From Candidatus Latescibacterota bacterium (GTDB lineage: Bacteria; Blakebacterota; Blakebacteria; Blakebacterales; Blakebacteraceae): 9,064 bases of DNA. The stretch lies in the NCBI GenBank assembly GCA_023135015.1, contig JAGLTZ010000026.1:1-9064 (forward strand), written 5' to 3'. Of this stretch, positions 5,587 to 9,064 are shown piece after piece. The notes under the pieces are model-generated. The model worked only from the letters and a program-made list of their open reading frames with translations. It had not been told where the DNA came from and made no database searches. The stretch's first letter is position 1, and each line of letters begins with the position of its first letter. A program made the position numbers and the translations under genes.

Positions 5587-6801
5587 CTATCTGCCGCCTG
5601 CCGCTATCGGAGCCGAAGGCAGGGCTTCGATTATCGCGTCGGTCATCTGTCGTGTTGTAGCGGCACCTTTTTCGATAACGCCGGGACCGCCCGGTATCTT
5701 CATCATATCGTAGGTGCGGATCTCTCCGTCAGCGACCACTTTTCCCACCGCGCTGCGTATCGAATCGGCACGTTCGGTCTCTCCCAAATGATCCAGCATC
5801 ATTGCCGAGGCCAGGATCATAGCGATGGGATTGACAATGCTCGGTTCAAGTTCGGCGTACTTGGGTGCAGAGCCGTGCGTCGGCTCGAAGATGGCCACCT
5901 CCCGGCCCACGTTGGAAGAAGCCGCAAAGCCGAGTCCTCCCACAAGTCCCGCAAAGGCGTCGGAGATGATGTCCCCGAACATGTTGCCCGAGAGCACCAC
6001 GCCGTAATCCTCCGGGTTCTTGGTCAGCCACATTGTCTGGGCGTCGATGTTGGTGGACCACCGTTCGATGTCGGGATATTGTCCGGCTACTTCACTGGCC
6101 TCCTGCTCCAGCATGCCCGATGTTTCCCGGATCACGTTCGGTTTCTCGCATATGGTCACCGATCGGTAGCCGTATCGACGGGCGTATTCAAACGCCTCCT
6201 CCACGATCCGGCGGCATGCCGGGCGGGTGAAGATTCGCGTGGAGATCGCAAGATCGGGGCCGGGTACGTCCTTGAATGGTTCGAACTTGGGGTGTGTCTC
6301 GAAAGCCTTACGGACTTCATCGGGGGGATCTGTCCATTCCACGCCGACGTAGAGTCCTTCGGTGTTCTGCCGGAAGACGACAACGTCAACCATGGGCTCC
6401 TCAATCCCCCCGCTGGCTCCTTTCCTGACGAAGTTGAGCGGGTTGCCCTGGAAGGAGCGGCATGGGCGGATCGATATGTCCAGGTCGAAGAGCTGACGGA
6501 GGCCGACAATCGGACTGTAGTAGACGTATCCCTTCCCCTGCAGGCCGGGGCTCAATTCCGCCGCCGCCCGGTCTTTCGGCTTGCTGGTGATCGCACCGAA
6601 GAGCCCTGTCTTGTGCTCGGCGAGAAGGTCGATTGTACGCTGGGGCAGGGCGTTGCCCTCGTTGCACCAGAACTCCCAGCCGATGTCTCCGTGCACATAC
6701 TCTGAATCGAAGCCGGTCGCCTCCAGAACGCGCATGGCTTCCGGCAGCACGATCCTGCCGATGCCGTCGCCCGGCATTGCTACGATGGTACGAACCGTCA
6801 T
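5587..6801 (-). CDS. NAD(P)-dependent isocitrate/isopropylmalate-family dehydrogenase
   Basis: The 404-residue protein is a beta-decarboxylating dehydrogenase, close to the 416 aa of E. coli Icd. Visible motifs are MPGDGIG (9-15), SIRPCRS (110-116), VVFRQNTEGLY (131-141), the catalytic Lys220 in CEKPN, metal-binding Asp253, Asp277 and Asp281 (NMFGDIISDAFAGLVGG), and EPTHGSAPKY (306-315). Cofactor determinants resemble NADP-type Icd: Lys314-Tyr315, Val323 and Tyr364 match E. coli K344, Y345, V351 and Y391, and Lys368 takes the place of R395. In the substrate loop Ser96 is kept, but the E. coli S-x-N is replaced by S-P-I (96-98), as in some homoisocitrate-type enzymes. Isocitrate <-> 2-oxoglutarate + CO2 is the likeliest reaction in this context, with homoisocitrate or a methylated analogue as alternatives. 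The ATG has AAGGAG upstream; 39 nt without a terminator separate it from the peptidase gene. Confidence 0.88.
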   Translation of the reverse strand: MTVRTIVAMPGDGIGRIVLPEAMRVLEATGFDSEYVHGDIGWEFWCNEGNALPQRTIDLLAEHKTGLFGAITSKPKDRAAAELSPGLQGKGYVYYSPIVGLRQLFDLDISIRPCRSFQGNPLNFVRKGASGGIEEPMVDVVVFRQNTEGLYVGVEWTDPPDEVRKAFETHPKFEPFKDVPGPDLAISTRIFTRPACRRIVEEAFEYARRYGYRSVTICEKPNVIRETSGMLEQEASEVAGQYPDIERWSTNIDAQTMWLTKNPEDYGVVLSGNMFGDIISDAFAGLVGGLGFAASSNVGREVAIFEPTHGSAPKYAELEPSIVNPIAMILASAMMLDHLGETERADSIRSAVGKVVADGEIRTYDMMKIPGGPGVIEKGAATTRQMTDAIIEALPSAPIAAGGR

Positions 6802-6840
6802 TGAACCTGTTCTCCTTTTACGAATCGGCTGCGGTCGGGA

Positions 6841-9006
6841 CTAGAACCCCATCTCGGCCAGGACGTTCACAGCCCCGAATGTCTCGCAGATGAAGAGAAT
6901 GTAGTGCATGTGCACGCTGATGTTGCGGCCGAAGTCGGGATCGAAGCTGTAGTCGTTGGCAGTAGCTTCCCAGACCCTGTCGAAGTTGATCCCGATCAGC
7001 TCGCCCCGGGCGTTCATGACCGGACTGCCGGAGCTTCCCCCGGTTGTGTCGCAGTTGGTCAGAAGGTTCACCGGCACATCTCCGGAGCTGTCCGCCCACC
7101 GGCCGAAGGCGCGGTCAAGCCACGACTGCTTCAGAATATCCGGGACGATGAACTCACCCTCGCCCGTTTCCTTCTCCATCACCCCTTTCAGGTGGGTGAG
7201 GGGTTGGATGTATACGGCGTCCTTCGGCTCGTATCCCTTTACATACCCGTAGGAGAACCTCAAGGAGCGGTTTGCGTCGGGGTAGAGCATCTCTTCCCCC
7301 TCCTCGCCCAACGCCATTATTCCCTCGGCATAGAGCTGCCGCAGTCTTTGCAGGGCGCGACTGCGGACCTCCTGACGGGCTCCCATTTCCTGTCGCCTGT
7401 CGTGGACATCGGCCGCGATCTGCATGAAGAGACCTCCGCGGCGCGTCGCCTCATCTGCGCTGAGATCCAGCAGGCTCTCGCGGCCGTCGGGGCTGAGCAG
7501 GGGGGAGGTTGCATATGCGTCGCTGACGGCCCTTGAAAGCGCGGGGGCGTATCCCTGGAGCTCCTGTCCCTCAACGATCAGCTGCAGCGTCGCAATTTTC
7601 TGCACCTCCGGCAGACCCAGGGCTCGTATTGAGGCCCGTAGGTAGAGTTCGCGGTCAACGGGGAGGTGGGAGCTCTCCGGGCCTTCCAGAAGACCGTCTC
7701 TCTTTTTTTCGGCTTCCTCCCCGCGATAGTCGACCCCCCGGTTCTCTTCCGGCAGCTCCATCTGGAGCAGGTATTCATACAGGTCGGCGGCAAAGGTCTG
7801 GACAGGCGAGTAGAGCAGTTCTCTCACGGCACGGTTGAAGGGATCGTCCTCGAGCATTCCGGCGTAAATCTCCTCCAGCGATTCAAGAATTCCTTCGTAC
7901 CGCTCTCTGAGTCCCGGCCGTGAACTGTACCAGCGAACCCACGCCGCTTCCTCCTCCTGCTTGCGGGCGACCAGCTGCATACGGTCTATGCCCGTCACTT
8001 TCCCCTGGTAGTTCTTGTGAACGTTGGCAAGGCCCTTGACGGTTTCGGCAAACCTTATCTGCAGGCTGCGATCTCCCTCCGATACGCGCCTCATCACATC
8101 AATCCGTTCCCCGCGTATCATGATCTCGTACGGCAGACGCGACTGCCTCTCATAGGCGACATAGTGGGAATCGCGGTAGCGCATCGTTGTTCCCGGGAAA
8201 CCGAGAAGGAAAACGAAGTCCCCCTCCTGGGGAGGTCGGGAAGCTACTTTGAGCCACGAGCGTGGCCTGTATGGAACGTTCTTCTCGCTGTAGCTGGCAG
8301 GGGAACCATCCGGGGCGACATAGGCCCGCAGGAAGGAGAAATCCCCGGTGTGCCTTGGAAACATCCAGTTGTCTGTATCAGCGCCGAAGTTGCCGACGGC
8401 AAACGGAGGTACATAGACAATGCGGATGTCCCGGATTGTCTTGAACCCTATCAGCTTGAACGTGTTGCCATACGAGAGCGACGAAACGCTGATCTCCAGA
8501 TCGGGATGTTCGGCCCTTGCTTCATCCAGTATTACACTGGTTGCAGAGCGGATTGCCTCCCGGCGTTCCTCGTATGACATTCCCGGCCTCATATCACCCA
8601 GCACCCTCGCCGTGATATCCTCGTAGAGCTGGACCATCCTGGCCGTATAACCGCGGGCCCGGATCTCTTCGGCCCTCGTGCGGGCCAGGTACCCATCTGT
8701 GATGTAATCCCGCTCCGCAGTCGCAATCCGGGCCACCGCACCGAAGGCGACATGGTGGTTCGTCATTATCAGCCCGTCCGGACTCACGAATTCACCGGTA
8801 CCCCCCCCGAGCCGCAATGTGGCTTCGTGGATTCCGGGACCGCCGGGGTTAAAGATCTGCCGCACAGGGATCCTCAGGCCGGCGCGGTCCAGATTCAGGC
8901 GTCCGATCTGATCGGGAGTCCACTGCCCTTCATCTGTGAATGCGAAATGGGCGGCGGTGCCGATCACAAAAAGTGCAACCAGGGCTGCGGAGAGACGTTT
9001 GGTCAT
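6841..9006 (-). CDS. Exported S46-family dipeptidyl-peptidase, DPP11-like (Asp/Glu-type S1 residue)
   Basis: This 721-residue serine exopeptidase matches the usual S46 length (about 700-720 aa). It has a basic n-region, a hydrophobic stretch (about 5-23), and a mature start near Asp25 (DEGQW). S46 enzymes remove dipeptides from peptide N-termini in the periplasm or at the cell surface. The triad is His85 (MTNHHV), Asp222 (RHTGDFSF) and Ser659 (TTGGSSGSPV). TDNW (212-214 region) and Asp676 match the residues that hold the substrate amino terminus. Position Ser+18 is Arg677 (NFDRVWE); in P. gingivalis DPP11 the equivalent Arg673 (Ser655+18) selects Asp/Glu at P1, whereas DPP7 has Gly, so acidic specificity is predicted. 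No sorting domain follows the catalytic region. The C-terminal motif is divergent, with His699 and His701 where S46 proteins usually have Asp and Arg. The ATG at 9006 has GAGGG seven bases upstream. It is the first gene of the run seen here, and whether it shares the operon's promoter is unknown. Confidence 0.93.
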   Translation of the reverse strand: MTKRLSAALVALFVIGTAAHFAFTDEGQWTPDQIGRLNLDRAGLRIPVRQIFNPGGPGIHEATLRLGGGTGEFVSPDGLIMTNHHVAFGAVARIATAERDYITDGYLARTRAEEIRARGYTARMVQLYEDITARVLGDMRPGMSYEERREAIRSATSVILDEARAEHPDLEISVSSLSYGNTFKLIGFKTIRDIRIVYVPPFAVGNFGADTDNWMFPRHTGDFSFLRAYVAPDGSPASYSEKNVPYRPRSWLKVASRPPQEGDFVFLLGFPGTTMRYRDSHYVAYERQSRLPYEIMIRGERIDVMRRVSEGDRSLQIRFAETVKGLANVHKNYQGKVTGIDRMQLVARKQEEEAAWVRWYSSRPGLRERYEGILESLEEIYAGMLEDDPFNRAVRELLYSPVQTFAADLYEYLLQMELPEENRGVDYRGEEAEKKRDGLLEGPESSHLPVDRELYLRASIRALGLPEVQKIATLQLIVEGQELQGYAPALSRAVSDAYATSPLLSPDGRESLLDLSADEATRRGGLFMQIAADVHDRRQEMGARQEVRSRALQRLRQLYAEGIMALGEEGEEMLYPDANRSLRFSYGYVKGYEPKDAVYIQPLTHLKGVMEKETGEGEFIVPDILKQSWLDRAFGRWADSSGDVPVNLLTNCDTTGGSSGSPVMNARGELIGINFDRVWEATANDYSFDPDFGRNISVHMHYILFICETFGAVNVLAEMGF
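7680..7722 (-). promoter_or_regulatory. Candidate dnaX-like -1 frameshift signal inside the S46 gene
   Basis: On the coding strand an SD-like GGAGG (7720-7716) precedes an in-frame A AAA AAG heptamer (7708-7702; codons Glu433-Lys434-Lys435). Six bases later comes a 6-bp stem with a CTGG loop (7695-7690 pairing with 7685-7680, one G-U pair). A -1 slip would read 15 further codons and stop at TGA 7657-7655, giving a protein without Ser659. The arrangement resembles E. coli dnaX. Its activity is inferred; chance is possible. Confidence 0.35.
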
Positions 9007-9028
9007 GAGTAGACCCTCTTCAGGTAAA

Positions 9029-9048
9029 GGACCGGATTAGTACGGTCC
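9029..9048. repeat. Perfect 6-bp inverted repeat upstream of the peptidase gene
   Basis: GGACCG (9029-9034) and CGGTCC (9043-9048) form a perfect inverted repeat around an 8-base spacer, 23 bases upstream of the peptidase ATG. On the minus strand it is followed by only three T, so it is a weak terminator candidate for an upstream gene; an operator is equally possible. The 58 bases upstream of the ATG show no convincing -35/-10 pair; TACTAAT in the loop is the closest -10-like element. Confidence 0.35.
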
Positions 9049-9064
9049 CCGGGCGAAGGATCGA

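Noticed and set aside
5788..6705. A 305-codon open frame on the plus strand
   Set aside because: It lies wholly antisense to the dehydrogenase gene, shows no recognisable motif, and is the kind of shadow frame expected in GC-rich DNA.
6802..6840. Terminator between the peptidase and dehydrogenase genes
   Set aside because: The 39 bases hold an SD (AAGGAG) but no stable hairpin followed by a T run.
1..9064. CRISPR array, tRNA/rRNA, insertion sequence, prophage or defence system
   Set aside because: No direct-repeat array, no tRNA-like or rRNA sequence, and no transposase, integrase, nuclease or toxin motifs; coding sequence fills nearly all of the window.

Overview
The window is one long run of genes on the minus strand, read from about position 9006 down to position 1, with almost no non-coding DNA. 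It looks bacterial: Shine-Dalgarno sequences precede most starts, start codons overlap stop codons, and base composition is fairly GC-rich. The only lineage hint is an exported S46-family peptidase, a family known mainly from Bacteroidetes, xanthomonads and some related or uncultured Gram-negative phyla. An anaerobic or fermentative Gram-negative is my best guess, with low confidence.

In transcription order the genes are: (1) an exported S46 dipeptidyl-peptidase (9006-6841); (2) an isocitrate/isopropylmalate-type dehydrogenase (6801-5587); (3) a small HD-domain protein (5575-4994); (4) a 615-residue aconitase-superfamily protein with LeuC-like and LeuD-like halves fused by a Pro/Ala/Glu-rich linker (4988-3141, TTG start); (5) a separate LeuC-like large subunit (3124-1820, GTG start); (6) its LeuD-like small subunit (1823-1320); (7) a fused citrate lyase gamma (acyl-carrier, CitD) plus beta (CitE) protein (1327-32); (8) the first 13 codons of what looks like the citrate lyase alpha subunit CitF (39-1, running off the edge). 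Gaps are 39, 11, 5 and 16 nt, then overlaps of 4, 8 and 8 nt. Genes 2-8 are therefore almost certainly one operon, and the peptidase may be its first visible member.

Taken together, genes 2, 4/5+6 and 7+8 could form a reversible segment 2-oxoglutarate <-> isocitrate <-> aconitate <-> citrate -> acetate + oxaloacetate, which is the oxidative arm of the TCA cycle run backwards and closed with ATP-independent citrate lyase. The second aconitase-type enzyme could instead act on a methylated analogue such as mesaconate/citramalate, with the lyase being a citramalate lyase. The S46 peptidase carries an Arg at the position that gives Asp/Glu specificity in DPP11, so an attractive but unproven reading is a glutamate- or peptide-fermentation locus. 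An HD-domain phosphohydrolase-like protein of unknown role sits in the middle.

Other points of note are a dnaX-like -1 frameshift arrangement inside the peptidase gene, an unusual serine motif in the CitD part, and a His-to-Cys change plus an extra cysteine in the fused aconitase. There is no RNA gene, mobile element, CRISPR array or gene-free stretch over 300 bases.
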